Below, in pieces: positions 1-8,124 of a DNA stretch of 28,266 nucleotides. Position 1 is the stretch's first letter, and every line of letters begins with the position of its first letter. Under the pieces are notes generated by a model. That model ran no database searches. It saw nothing but the letters and a program-made list of their open reading frames with translations, and was not told where the DNA came from. The position numbers and the translations under genes are program-made. This DNA is from Candidatus Scybalocola fimicaballi (GTDB lineage: Bacteria > Bacteroidota > Bacteroidia > Bacteroidales > Paludibacteraceae), in assembly GCA_002317115.1 (NCBI GenBank), contig DCIP01000181.1, positions 1 through 28,266 of the forward strand, read 5' to 3'.

Positions 1-778
1 CAAGGTTTTGCTGCATTGTCTGGATGTGTTTCATATATTGCTTTGGCGCGATCATATAGCCAAGACGTAATCCTGTCATCGCATATCTTTTAGAGAATCC
101 GTTTAGCACGAAAGCGTTGTCTGTCACCTCAAGCACGCTGACTGGAGTACCGTTGTAGACAAGTCCATGATAGATCTCATCAGAGATGATTGGAATACCA
201 AGTTTGGCTATCTCTGCGTATGTCTCTTTGGAGATCAATGTGCCTGTTGGATTCATTGGTGAGTTGACGAAGATGGCGCGAGTCTTAGGTGTGATTGCCG
301 CCTTCAAAGCTTCGATAGGATATTGGAATCCGTCGTCTGCTTTCACTGTTACTGGCACAGGCACAGCATTAGCCGCCAACGTGAAATTCTTATAGCAAGC
401 GTAGCCTGGATTGGTCATGATGACCTCACTGCCTGGCTCACAAAGAAGCTGAAGAGCCATAAGTATCGCTGGAGATGAACCAGAGGTTACGACTATCATA
501 TCTTCGTCGACTGAAACACCATATTCGCTATTGTAGAACTTGGCAATCTCGCGTCGAAGCTCCACGTCGCCAAGAGAGTGGGTATAGTGCGTTTCTCCCT
601 CTGCAAACGCCTTTATTCCTGCCACAACAACATCTTCTGATGGCTCAAAATCAGGTTCGCCGACCTCCAAATGAATCACGTCAACACCTTTTTCCTGAAG
701 CTCTTTTGCACGCTCCAACACGTCCATCACGATGAACGATGTCATCTTCTCCACATTAGGATTCACCTTAACTTGCAT
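1..778 (-). CDS. PLP-dependent class I/II aminotransferase (C-terminus beyond window)
   Basis: This is the N-terminal 259 residues of a pyridoxal-phosphate aminotransferase of the aspartate-aminotransferase fold, running off the left edge. I translated it by hand from the ATG at 778. Visible family landmarks are EVGEPDF (res 38-44), NSPMNPTG (172-179), SDEIYHGL (199-206, with the Asp that contacts the pyridine nitrogen and the Tyr that contacts the cofactor) and GFSKRYAMTGLRLGY (227-241), in which Lys230 should form the Schiff base. Members transfer the amino group between an amino acid and a 2-oxo acid in the cytoplasm; the substrate cannot be read from this part. The start lies 2 bp after the stop of the T9SS plug gene, so the two are probably cotranscribed. 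The family call is firm, the substrate is open. Confidence 0.93.
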   Translation of the reverse strand, partial: MQVKVNPNVEKMTSFIVMDVLERAKELQEKGVDVIHLEVGEPDFEPSEDVVVAGIKAFAEGETHYTHSLGDVELRREIAKFYNSEYGVSVDEDMIVVTSGSSPAILMALQLLCEPGSEVIMTNPGYACYKNFTLAANAVPVPVTVKADDGFQYPIEALKAAITPKTRAIFVNSPMNPTGTLISKETYAEIAKLGIPIISDEIYHGLVYNGTPVSVLEVTDNAFVLNGFSKRYAMTGLRLGYMIAPKQYMKHIQTMQQNL

Positions 779-780
779 AA

Positions 781-2034
781 TTATTTGTTCTTGATTTTCT
801 TTGTTCCAATTAGTCTGTAGTATCTATCGCCAAGGCGTTTGTAGTAGACAAAGATATGATACTCATTCTCTGTCTGCCAATGGCTGATAGTTAGTCGGTC
901 TGGGCTTGCTTTACGTTCTCCGTTGGGAAGGAAAACATACTGGTAGTTGTAACCTCCGTTTTTAAGGACGATATCAAGCTCATACTGCTTTCTCTCATTG
1001 TTCCACTTCATAAGGTTGTGTTTGTCGAGATAGCCGTTGTTGAATTCTCCGGCAACAAACACAAGTCCGTCCGGCAATTCCCAATCGTTCCTATAAGTAA
1101 AGTGGACGACGGAATAGTCGATGTCGTAGTATGAAGTGATATTCTGACCATGGATTTTGTAGTGTCCGTCCTGATCCTCAAACCAATCATAGTCTGGTTT
1201 GGAAGGGTAGTAGGTAGGAGCTACCTCCACATGGTAATAAGGTCTGTGATATTCGATTCTTTTGACGTCTCCGTTGAAGTTTATCATATCGGAGAAATCG
1301 ATTCTGCGCCACTCGTTTCCCGCGTCAAACAGCAGCTTCTCTTCATTTTCCCAGATAAGTGTGTTGGCACGGGTGAAATTCGGAATGTTCAGGTAGGCAG
1401 CGTTGTCCCAACGTACATTCTGGCGTACGATAGCGATAAGCTCACGGTCGTTGGGGGTGATACCAAGTTTCTCGAATCCTAACTCAAGATTCACTTGCTG
1501 ATACTTGGTGTTGATTCCATACATAGTGTTGGATTTGATCTCTGCATTGATATCCACAAGTCTCTCAGCCACGCTGAAGCAAGCAGTCAGAAGCACACTG
1601 TCTGGCTTTTCTCTGTCGGCTATCTTCACCACATAGTTTCCCGACAATGTCATCTTCACATCGTCGTTAGGAAGGATGACGGAGTAGTGGGTGTAGTCGA
1701 AAGTAGTGTTGCGGGCATATTCATAGTCCACCACGTCCTGATGGTCAAAACCGTCAAGATAGTCTATCTTATCAAGTTCGGATGGCTCCCAAAGCGCGGA
1801 ACAATGCTCCACGATGTAGACAAGGTCACGTGGAGTACGCGACATTTCGTCGAAGGAGATCTCGATTCTGTCGTCTGAATCCAAATTGATGATAGGTTCG
1901 CTCATATCTATTCCATGCACTCTCACTTGCAATGATTTGTAATCGTCATTGAAAGTCTCGGTACGGTAGCCTGCGAATGATGGAGATAGGACGCAGAATA
2001 GGTATGAAAGGAATATAAATAGTCTTTTCGTCAT
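781..2034 (-). CDS. Type IX secretion system plug protein (DUF5103 family)
   Basis: The 417-residue protein has a signal peptide (res 1-21, cleavage after SFA) and a mature region matching the T9SS plug family. Typical signatures are YIVEHCSALWEPSELD (res 73-88), YLDGFDHQDVVDYEY (92-106), YTHYSVILPNDD (114-125) and SGNYVVKI (131-138). In characterised relatives this periplasmic protein closes the SprA outer-membrane translocon until cargo with a C-terminal sorting domain arrives. Its presence implies a working T9SS, which fits the two sorting-domain proteins at 10701-11150 and 13111-13578. A TAnnTTTG box lies about 20 bp upstream, and the aminotransferase follows after 2 bp. The length is usual for the family. 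The linkage to the aminotransferase has no obvious functional logic. Confidence 0.85.
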   Translation of the reverse strand: MTKRLFIFLSYLFCVLSPSFAGYRTETFNDDYKSLQVRVHGIDMSEPIINLDSDDRIEISFDEMSRTPRDLVYIVEHCSALWEPSELDKIDYLDGFDHQDVVDYEYARNTTFDYTHYSVILPNDDVKMTLSGNYVVKIADREKPDSVLLTACFSVAERLVDINAEIKSNTMYGINTKYQQVNLELGFEKLGITPNDRELIAIVRQNVRWDNAAYLNIPNFTRANTLIWENEEKLLFDAGNEWRRIDFSDMINFNGDVKRIEYHRPYYHVEVAPTYYPSKPDYDWFEDQDGHYKIHGQNITSYYDIDYSVVHFTYRNDWELPDGLVFVAGEFNNGYLDKHNLMKWNNERKQYELDIVLKNGGYNYQYVFLPNGERKASPDRLTISHWQTENEYHIFVYYKRLGDRYYRLIGTKKIKNK

Positions 2035-2052
2035 TTTGTTGTATTATCCCTA

Positions 2053-2060
2053 CAAAGATA
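2053..2060 (-). promoter_or_regulatory. Predicted -7 promoter box (TATCTTTG) for plug-aminotransferase genes
   Basis: On the minus strand this reads TATCTTTG, an exact match to the Bacteroidota TAnnTTTG box, ending about 19 bp before the start at 2034. No clear -33 TTG was found at the usual spacing. Confidence 0.5.
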
Positions 2061-2082
2061 AGGAAAATTTGTGTATTATAAT

Positions 2083-2113
2083 AAAAAACGCACGGATTAC
2101 ACATCCGCGCGTT
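2083..2113 (-). terminator. Intrinsic terminator of the NlpC/P60 gene
   Basis: On the minus strand an 11-bp stem (AACGCGCGGAT with ATCCGTGCGTT, one G-U pair, loop GTGTA) is followed by a T-run at 2088-2083. The G-U pair works only in minus-strand RNA, which fixes the orientation. It lies 32 bp after the stop of the NlpC/P60-LysM gene. Confidence 0.85.
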
Positions 2114-2114
2114 G

Positions 2115-2144
2115 TTTTCGTCTTCGTTTTCGTTTTCGTCTTCG
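2115..2144 (-). repeat. Five tandem hexamers between stop codon and terminator
   Basis: Five 6-bp units (TTTTCG or TCTTCG on the plus strand) sit directly between the LysM protein's TAA (2145-2147) and its terminator. In frame past the stop they would encode RRRKRKRRRK. Changes in copy number would not shift the frame. Confidence 0.8.
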
Positions 2145-3170
2145 TTATTTTTCAATAATCAAAACCTGGCCGATACTTAAGTCGTTTGTCTTCAGACCGT
2201 TGATTTCTTTCAATTCGTCGACCGTCAAACCAGCCATTTTTGAGATTCTATACATTGTTTCGCCTTTCTCCACGATGTGAGTTTTCTTGGCTACAACAGG
2301 AGTGATATCCTCTTTAGGTGTCTCCTTTTTAGTCTCTTTCTTCACATCTTTCTTAGGTTCTTTTTGAGTCTCTTTCTTCGTATTTTGATTTGGCTTCTGA
2401 CTCTCTTTCTTTGCGTTCTGTCGAGTCTCTTCTTGCTTTTTCTTTGCGGCTTTCTCCTTTTCAAGACGTTGTTTCTCAGCCTTTTCTCTCTTCTTGCGTT
2501 CGCGTCGGCTCTCTTTCTTCTTTGGAGCTATCTTTTTGTTGTTGACGGAATTATCGGCAGGAGATGGCTCAACATCTGTTGTTTGTCCTGGCAATTCAAG
2601 TTCCTCTTCCTGAGGTGCTGGAGTTGGGACAGGCGCGACTTCCTCTTCTTCATGTCTCTTTCTTGATTTCTCTGCGGTCATGTCGTAGATGCGGCGCGCA
2701 GTCTTGTAGCGAGGCTTGTAATAAGAGTGCGTTGATTTGTCGATGCAAATTCCTTGTTTGAGCGACGCGTGGATAAACGAGAATTCATCTTCGTTTGCCT
2801 CGATCACGATTCCGACGTGGCCGATTGAAGATCCCTTGGATCCTGTGAAGAAAACCAGGTCGCCTGGCTGGACATTAGATGCTTTTATCTTGTCTCCGTA
2901 GTCGGCTTGAGCGCTCGACGAGTGGGGAAGAGCATAGCCCAACTCTTTGTACATGTACATTGTGAAGCCGGAGCAGTCGAAGGCATACGGACCAGTTCCT
3001 CCGTTTCTATAGGTGCGGCGGAGATGTTTCTTTCCGAAGTCAATCCATTCGTCAACGTTCTTGTATTTAGTGTTGCTCCAATCAAGTTTGTTGGCAGAAA
3101 AGGAGCATAAGTTGGTGATAAACAATAGGAATACCAACCAAATTGTTCTCTTTGTCGTTCTTTGAGTCAT
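2145..3170 (-). CDS. Secreted NlpC/P60 peptidoglycan hydrolase with C-terminal LysM
   Basis: The 341-residue protein has an N-terminal signal sequence (res 1-26). An NlpC/P60 cysteine peptidase domain follows (about 35-160) with Cys66 in FDCSGF, His118 in GHVGIV and His134 in FIHAS as the expected catalytic set. Residues 167-295 are a highly charged Lys/Glu-rich linker of low complexity. A single LysM domain closes the protein (297-341, starting THIVEKGETMYRIS) and should bind glycan strands. Members cut peptide stems of peptidoglycan in the periplasm, usually at the D-Glu to diamino acid bond. LysM after the enzyme is a reversed order relative to many relatives. It has its own terminator and a predicted promoter at 3284-3291. 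Confidence 0.92.
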   Translation of the reverse strand: MTQRTTKRTIWLVFLLFITNLCSFSANKLDWSNTKYKNVDEWIDFGKKHLRRTYRNGGTGPYAFDCSGFTMYMYKELGYALPHSSSAQADYGDKIKASNVQPGDLVFFTGSKGSSIGHVGIVIEANEDEFSFIHASLKQGICIDKSTHSYYKPRYKTARRIYDMTAEKSRKRHEEEEVAPVPTPAPQEEELELPGQTTDVEPSPADNSVNNKKIAPKKKESRRERKKREKAEKQRLEKEKAAKKKQEETRQNAKKESQKPNQNTKKETQKEPKKDVKKETKKETPKEDITPVVAKKTHIVEKGETMYRISKMAGLTVDELKEINGLKTNDLSIGQVLIIEK

Positions 3171-3242
3171 TGTGTCTTGTTATATGTCAAAAGGGGAGAA
3201 AACAGTATAAATCCCCACAAAAAATAAGTTCTCATTGCTCGT

Positions 3243-3266
3243 AGAGACGTACGGTCGTGCGTCTCT
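3243..3266. repeat. Palindromic intergenic hairpin (AGAGACG...CGTCTCT)
   Basis: Arms AGAGACGTAC (3243-3252) and GTGCGTCTCT (3257-3266) pair over 10 bp with one non-Watson-Crick position around the loop GGTC. GAGACG/CGTCTC palindromes like this are, from general knowledge, a common dispersed intergenic element in Bacteroidota. No T-run follows on either side, so it is a poor terminator. If the promoter at 3284-3291 is right, the hairpin lies inside the 5' leader of the NlpC/P60 mRNA. Confidence 0.7.
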
Positions 3267-3283
3267 GTCGTGCGTCTTGTTCG

Positions 3284-3291
3284 CAAAGATA
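3284..3291 (-). promoter_or_regulatory. Predicted -7 promoter box (TATCTTTG) for NlpC/P60 gene
   Basis: The minus strand reads TATCTTTG, matching TAnnTTTG. It would give a leader of roughly 105 nt that includes the palindrome at 3243-3266. No good -33 element was found. Confidence 0.4.
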
Positions 3292-3315
3292 GTCAATTTA
3301 ATTGGAAAACAGCGT

Positions 3316-4131
3316 CTATTTTATCACTATTCCTTTTTTGCTGACTCCGTAGCCTGCCCAGTAACCCATTCCACCTCTTATATTTCCGTTTAGATTACGG
3401 TTGTATGAGAATAATGGGTTTCTTGAGAATGTAGAGAGTTTGTCGTACTCTTTCCAGAATTCATACATGCCTTTATCCATCGACACCACATTGACGATGA
3501 CTCTCTGTCCTGCCTTAAAATATTTGTCTCCGGCAAGACCATGGTTTATGGTCAAGGTGTTCCCATAATCCACTAACGACATTCGAGAGAGTGTGCGGCG
3601 TGTGTCCATGCTGTCAACTAAAATAAATGCTGCATGGTAATTATCGCTTTCTGCTGGATCAAGTGTCGCTTTAATAAGATATTGGTTGTCCTCGACGCGT
3701 TCTGTGGTTAAACTGACATTGTTTGGCGATTCTGGTATTGTGCAGTCGGCTTCACATCTCATCTCATCCCATTCAACAGCCAGATGGTAGGTTTTGCCTG
3801 CTTTGCCTCTCATTCTTCCTGTTGTATAGATAAACGGTGGAAAATAATCGTGGTTGGTTTTGCCGGTAAGCACGACGCTTTGCTCTCCGTCGCTTATGGT
3901 TACTTTGGCATATTTTCCCACATATTCAACCAGGGAGTCAGACTCAAATGAGAATCTTGAGTTGGAATTGATTGGCAGTGTTCGTGATACGATCACGATT
4001 GGAAACTCACCGTCGTCGATCCAACCCTCCACAACAATTTCGCTCTCTATCTCATCTGTTCCGTCGTCGGAGCAAGATAGAAAGGGGAGGAATATGCTTA
4101 AACTTATGATTAATTTCTTGAATATGTTCAT
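3316..4131 (-). CDS. DUF4249 outer-membrane lipoprotein
   Basis: The 271-residue protein has a lipoprotein signal ending at Cys20 (FLSC), followed by SDDGTDE, the acidic patch that in Bacteroidota marks lipoproteins for the cell surface. The mature start (IVVEGWIDDGEFPIVIVSRTLP, res 32-53) and the length match DUF4249, a beta-rich family nearly always encoded next to a TonB-dependent receptor. Here the receptor ends 4 bp upstream. By analogy with SusD-type partners, DUF4249 proteins are thought to work with the receptor in capture or uptake, but no substrate is known. It is the last gene of the operon, and no clear terminator follows it before the next transcription unit. Confidence 0.85.
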   Translation of the reverse strand: MNIFKKLIISLSIFLPFLSCSDDGTDEIESEIVVEGWIDDGEFPIVIVSRTLPINSNSRFSFESDSLVEYVGKYAKVTISDGEQSVVLTGKTNHDYFPPFIYTTGRMRGKAGKTYHLAVEWDEMRCEADCTIPESPNNVSLTTERVEDNQYLIKATLDPAESDNYHAAFILVDSMDTRRTLSRMSLVDYGNTLTINHGLAGDKYFKAGQRVIVNVVSMDKGMYEFWKEYDKLSTFSRNPLFSYNRNLNGNIRGGMGYWAGYGVSKKGIVIK

Positions 4132-4135
4132 TTTA

Positions 4136-6253
4136 TCAGAATTTAACGAAGAAACTTAAGGATGGAAGCATCTTGATGAAGAATGACAATGGACCGTAGA
4201 TATAATCGCTTTCGGCATTCTCACTCGTTGTCTTTTTCAAGCGATACATCAAAACGTTTTTCCTCATCAACACGTTATAAAACGACAGATTCAATCCTAT
4301 GGTGTTCTCATCCGTCTTCTTGAAATAATAGTTCGACGACAAATCCAATCTCATATACGAAGGCAATCTGTTTCCGTTATACTTGCCGTAAGTGTTCAGT
4401 AGTTTTCCCTCCATCACGAATATTGATTGAGGCGCCGTGTATGGTTTGCCTGATGCGAATACGTAGTTGGCTCCTACGTCCCATTTCTTCTTTTTGTAGG
4501 TCAACACGGCATTAAGCTGATGTGGTCTGTCCTGACTCGACGGATATTTGCCTGTCATCCAAGTGTCTTTGTCGGAATTAAATTCTCGCATTGATCGGCT
4601 GTAGCCATAGCTTATCCAGCCTACGAGGTTTCCTTTGACTCTCTGGATCATTATATTCACGCCGTAATTCTCTCCAGTGCCTGTAAGCAGCAAATTGTCA
4701 AGTATATACTCGTCTGTGATCAACGACATCAGATCGCCTGAATACTCAATCTGATTAGCAAGTCGTCTATAATACGAGGAGATTTGAAGTTTGTATTCTC
4801 CGTCGTAGAATCTTTGTTCGTAGTCTAATCCCAATCCACGCATTCGCTGTGGTTTTCTTTTCTCGTTAGCGATGAGCCAAAACTCCGTTGGCAATCCCAT
4901 ATTGGAGAATCCTGTCTGGAAGAGATGCTGGTGTTGCTGGCCGATACTGAATGCCATTGAGAATGGAGCGTTGGAATTTTGTGCAAACTCACGTAGAAAG
5001 GAAACGGATGGATCCAACGATGGGAATAGAGTAGCGTCGGTTCCATACAAAGAACCACGGATGTGAGTCTTCAATTTGATATCCAAAGGAAGAAAGAATG
5101 TTTGATATGCGTGGATAGTGCCAAGCACTCCGCTTTCACGGTCTGATCCTTCAGTTGTGATTTCCCTTCCGTCAAGAATCTCAGGCTTTTGTGGCTGAAC
5201 ATCATAATACGAAACGGATGCGTTCAATCCGAATTTACGTTTGTTGAATTTGAATTCATATCCGTAATCGTTTATATGAGACGGAAGTTTTGCGTGCAGA
5301 TTATCCTCTTTGTATGTAAGGTCATTATCGTAGTGAGACAGGTGGATGTCGTTGCTTATTGTGGCTTTCCCACATTTGCTTTCCAGTTTTGCCAGCGACA
5401 TATAGTTCTTCCATTTGACATCGATATCATTGCCGACGCCGTTGACTGAAAGAGCGGCCTTGTCTCTGCCTAAATATCCGATCAAAGAGAGTTTGTGATT
5501 ATCGTTAAGTCTCACTCCTAATGAGACGTTGTAGTCGCCAAATGTATAGTTGAAATGAGAACCGTCGATCTCCAACAAATTTTTATAAAACAGGTTAAGA
5601 TAGGCCTGACGTGCGGAAACAATCAATTCTGTTCTTTTGCCATTGAGTTTGAATGTACCCTGTGAACTCATTGGACCTATTGTCAATTCACCGCCAATGT
5701 CGACGGTAGTGTCTTGGCTTATAGGATCTTTTGTCTCGTGTAAGCTGATCATATTCATTTCAGATCCGATGATGTCGGAAGATGTAAGCACGTAAGGATT
5801 CTTGTGAAGTGCGATATCTGAAAAATGGCCAGGGTTAAACACAGAGAAAAGACCTAGGAAATGGCTTGGGTTGTAGATTCTTACTTTGTCAATAAGTATG
5901 GCGCTATGTGATGTCTCTCCACCTTCGACGTGGAAACCCGCGTCGTATTCCGAATTTACGCTCACGCTTGGCATCGACTGCATCACACGTAACGGGTCTG
6001 TGTTGCCCATCACCTGAGGCATGATATCAATCAGTTTCTTATCCACACTGACGGAGCCAACCTCGTTGCTTTTGACATACGTGTTCAATTTTTTGCCGAC
6101 CACGACATAATCGTCAAGGTCGTATTGCATCAACGAGTCTGCATCCTCTGTCGTTTTGCAATACGAGTTAAGTGGAAGTAAAAAAAAGAGTGCAGACAAG
6201 ATTGCTCTTGTCTGTACTCCGTTTGTCTTTACAAATTCGTATTTAGAATTCAT
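4136..6253 (-). CDS. TonB-dependent outer-membrane receptor paired with DUF4249
   Basis: The 705-residue protein has a signal peptide (res 1-32), a TonB-box-like stretch (LDDYVVVGK, 46-54) and a plug domain (about 56-165, with FHVEGGETSHSAILIDKVRIYNP). A beta-barrel region follows and ends in the aromatic FFVKF expected at a barrel C-terminus. Such receptors import large ligands across the outer membrane using energy from TonB-ExbBD. It lacks the N-terminal carboxypeptidase-regulatory-like domain that many Bacteroidota receptors carry, and it is shorter than SusC proteins. Its ATG abuts the TAA of the upstream lipoprotein (TAAATG), so translation is probably coupled, and DUF4249 follows after 4 bp. 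The ligand is unknown; nothing ties it to the pectinase block except adjacency. Confidence 0.88.
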   Translation of the reverse strand: MNSKYEFVKTNGVQTRAILSALFFLLPLNSYCKTTEDADSLMQYDLDDYVVVGKKLNTYVKSNEVGSVSVDKKLIDIMPQVMGNTDPLRVMQSMPSVSVNSEYDAGFHVEGGETSHSAILIDKVRIYNPSHFLGLFSVFNPGHFSDIALHKNPYVLTSSDIIGSEMNMISLHETKDPISQDTTVDIGGELTIGPMSSQGTFKLNGKRTELIVSARQAYLNLFYKNLLEIDGSHFNYTFGDYNVSLGVRLNDNHKLSLIGYLGRDKAALSVNGVGNDIDVKWKNYMSLAKLESKCGKATISNDIHLSHYDNDLTYKEDNLHAKLPSHINDYGYEFKFNKRKFGLNASVSYYDVQPQKPEILDGREITTEGSDRESGVLGTIHAYQTFFLPLDIKLKTHIRGSLYGTDATLFPSLDPSVSFLREFAQNSNAPFSMAFSIGQQHQHLFQTGFSNMGLPTEFWLIANEKRKPQRMRGLGLDYEQRFYDGEYKLQISSYYRRLANQIEYSGDLMSLITDEYILDNLLLTGTGENYGVNIMIQRVKGNLVGWISYGYSRSMREFNSDKDTWMTGKYPSSQDRPHQLNAVLTYKKKKWDVGANYVFASGKPYTAPQSIFVMEGKLLNTYGKYNGNRLPSYMRLDLSSNYYFKKTDENTIGLNLSFYNVLMRKNVLMYRLKKTTSENAESDYIYGPLSFFIKMLPSLSFFVKF

Positions 6254-7921
6254 TTAGAAATCTAATTGATCCTCGTAATCATCACCGATCTCCTTGATCA
6301 AATCCACAAGTGAGCGGAAGTCATCCTCGTTGAAGAACTCTTCCATTGAGTAAGTCTGGCCACCCTCAAATTCGATAACTGGCTCAACATACCAATATCT
6401 GACAACTGTGTATCCGTATTCTCCATCACTTGAAACCCACATCTCATCTATTTCTTCTTTCTCGAATGGCTCAAGACGAACTTTTGCCTGAAGTTTTGAG
6501 CCTCCATAGTAGTAAAGTCCTAAGTTGATGTATTTGTTAGCCTCGTCGATAGCGTTCTTGAAATAGAGCTCTTGACGATCGTGGTCATAAGCCTCATCCA
6601 ACAACTCGATAAACTTCTTTCCGTCAGAGATTGCAGCCTTAACCTGTACCTCATTCAAAATGTTGACATTTGCAACAACACCAGTGAATTTATTGATGCT
6701 TGACTGGTAGTCGTCTGCAAAATCACCCATCAATTCGTCAAGGTATTGGTAATTCTGGTTTCCCTTGTAGTTGACATCTGACAAGAACTCACCGCTGATC
6801 TCATACAATTTCTTGCTGTTGATTGTAGAGAAGATGCTATAATCAGACTTAGAAGCATTCTTATAATCAAACTTATTGATTACGAATTCAGTAGGGCCAA
6901 CCTTAGTCTTTGATGTGAAACTCAAAGCTGTTTTGTTGATATTGATTCTCTCATTCTCAATTCCAGAAAGATTGAAATTGAACTCAGTAGAAACCAATGT
7001 TTTGCCATCCTGTTTCAAAGTGATGTTAACGTGTTCTGGTACCGAAACCTTAATGTCTTTAACGTCGTAAGTCTCAACGTAACTGAATTGGCGGTAACCG
7101 TTGACTTTTACTGGAGTGATAATTCTTTCACCTATTTCATAATCCCATGATTCAATCATAAGAGTTGTGTCTTTCTCAACCCAATCAACAGATGTATCAA
7201 ATGCTTCCCAGTTGTCTGACTCTTGTGTAAAATAAACAACCTGTTCATTACCTGACACATTGGCTGTCAAAGTACATGGCTTGCCGTTTTGGTCCTTGAA
7301 ATAGAACTGTAGATCGTTAAATTCGCCTGGCTCTTGAATCCAACCATTTTCCCCAGCTTGGAAATGAGCATAAAATTTTGAAGCTTGGAACAACTGGATG
7401 AAATAAGCATTGACTTTTTCCTCGTGGGAACTGACAACGTATTTGTCTTTGTCATTATCTGATCCCGTATTGAAAATATTATCGTAATCCGATAATTTAT
7501 AGGCATACGTGTTGCTATAAGTATTCCATTTTACTGGATCTGGATTGTCTTTAACGAGAAGATCCCAAGTGACGTCGAAGAAGTCTGAAACAACATCATC
7601 CTTGTAACCTTCCTTGTTAAGGTAATTGTCGTTTGCGTGACGAGCAAGGTCGATTACTTCTTTGAAATTAACACTCTTGTGGTGATTGGCTAATGCGATT
7701 CCTGTTCCCTCCAACTGATACTGCTGGACTCTTACTGTTTGAAGTTCGTTGGGATTTTCAACGTACTTTCTTGATGAACCCTGTGCCCACTCTGATGGAG
7801 CAACATACCCTTTTTCGCCATTCTGATCCTCTGGATCCAACTTGTCCTCCTTATCACATGAAGTGAATAGTGTTAATCCTGCAAGGCAGAACAAGCTAAA
7901 CAACTTAAAATTGTTATACAT
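6254..7921 (-). CDS. Large uncharacterised lipoprotein, first gene of receptor operon
   Basis: I do not recognise the family of this 555-residue protein. The N-terminus is a lipoprotein signal with Cys22 (LFTSC), followed by DKEDK, an acidic and lysine patch compatible with surface export. The mature protein is rich in Asp, Asn, Tyr and Glu and has no cysteine. Near residue 85 there is a stretch beginning NFKEVIDLARHANDNYL. The middle (about 190-350) looks beta-rich, with many short alternating strands, and the end is very acidic (DLIKEIGDDYEDQLDF). It leads the operon with the TonB receptor directly after it (0-bp gap) and DUF4249 last, so a ligand-binding or processing role on the surface is a reasonable inference. 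A predicted promoter lies at 7954-7961. Confidence 0.85.
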   Translation of the reverse strand: MYNNFKLFSLFCLAGLTLFTSCDKEDKLDPEDQNGEKGYVAPSEWAQGSSRKYVENPNELQTVRVQQYQLEGTGIALANHHKSVNFKEVIDLARHANDNYLNKEGYKDDVVSDFFDVTWDLLVKDNPDPVKWNTYSNTYAYKLSDYDNIFNTGSDNDKDKYVVSSHEEKVNAYFIQLFQASKFYAHFQAGENGWIQEPGEFNDLQFYFKDQNGKPCTLTANVSGNEQVVYFTQESDNWEAFDTSVDWVEKDTTLMIESWDYEIGERIITPVKVNGYRQFSYVETYDVKDIKVSVPEHVNITLKQDGKTLVSTEFNFNLSGIENERININKTALSFTSKTKVGPTEFVINKFDYKNASKSDYSIFSTINSKKLYEISGEFLSDVNYKGNQNYQYLDELMGDFADDYQSSINKFTGVVANVNILNEVQVKAAISDGKKFIELLDEAYDHDRQELYFKNAIDEANKYINLGLYYYGGSKLQAKVRLEPFEKEEIDEMWVSSDGEYGYTVVRYWYVEPVIEFEGGQTYSMEEFFNEDDFRSLVDLIKEIGDDYEDQLDF

Positions 7922-7953
7922 GATTATTTGACATTAATTATTTTTTTCGCTTG

Positions 7954-7961
7954 CAAAAATA
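7954..7961 (-). promoter_or_regulatory. Predicted -7 promoter box (TATTTTTG) of receptor operon
   Basis: The minus strand reads TATTTTTG then CAAG, matching TAnnTTTG about 33 bp before the start at 7921. The predicted leader is about 25 nt. No TTG at the usual -33 spacing was found. Confidence 0.5.
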
Positions 7962-8061
7962 AATATTGTTTTTAATTAATCATGTTGTTTGCAAATAATT
8001 TTTTTGATGTGTTATCTGAATTTAATGTTTTTTAACGATTTTTTTCGTGTTGTAAAAACGG

Positions 8062-8090
8062 AAAAAAGGAACGCATCTCTGCGCTCCTTT
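8062..8090 (-). terminator. Intrinsic terminator of the pectate lyase block
   Basis: In minus-strand RNA an 11-bp stem (AAAGGAGCGCA with TGCGTTCCTTT, one G-U pair) closes a GAGA tetraloop and is followed by a T-run. It lies 35 bp past the stop of the 856-residue pectate lyase, and the wobble pair fits only this orientation. Confidence 0.88.
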
Positions 8091-8124
8091 GGGGATTAGG
8101 GTTAAATATTGAGTTTATTAGCGT

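Noticed and set aside
1495..1878. Plus-strand 127-residue reading frame
   Set aside because: It lies wholly antisense to the T9SS plug gene, which has clear family motifs. The frame has none.
2277..2666. Plus-strand Leu/Phe-rich reading frame resembling a membrane protein
   Set aside because: It is the antisense of the Lys/Glu-rich linker of the NlpC/P60 protein, whose AAA/GAA-type codons read as TTT/TTC/CTT on the other strand.
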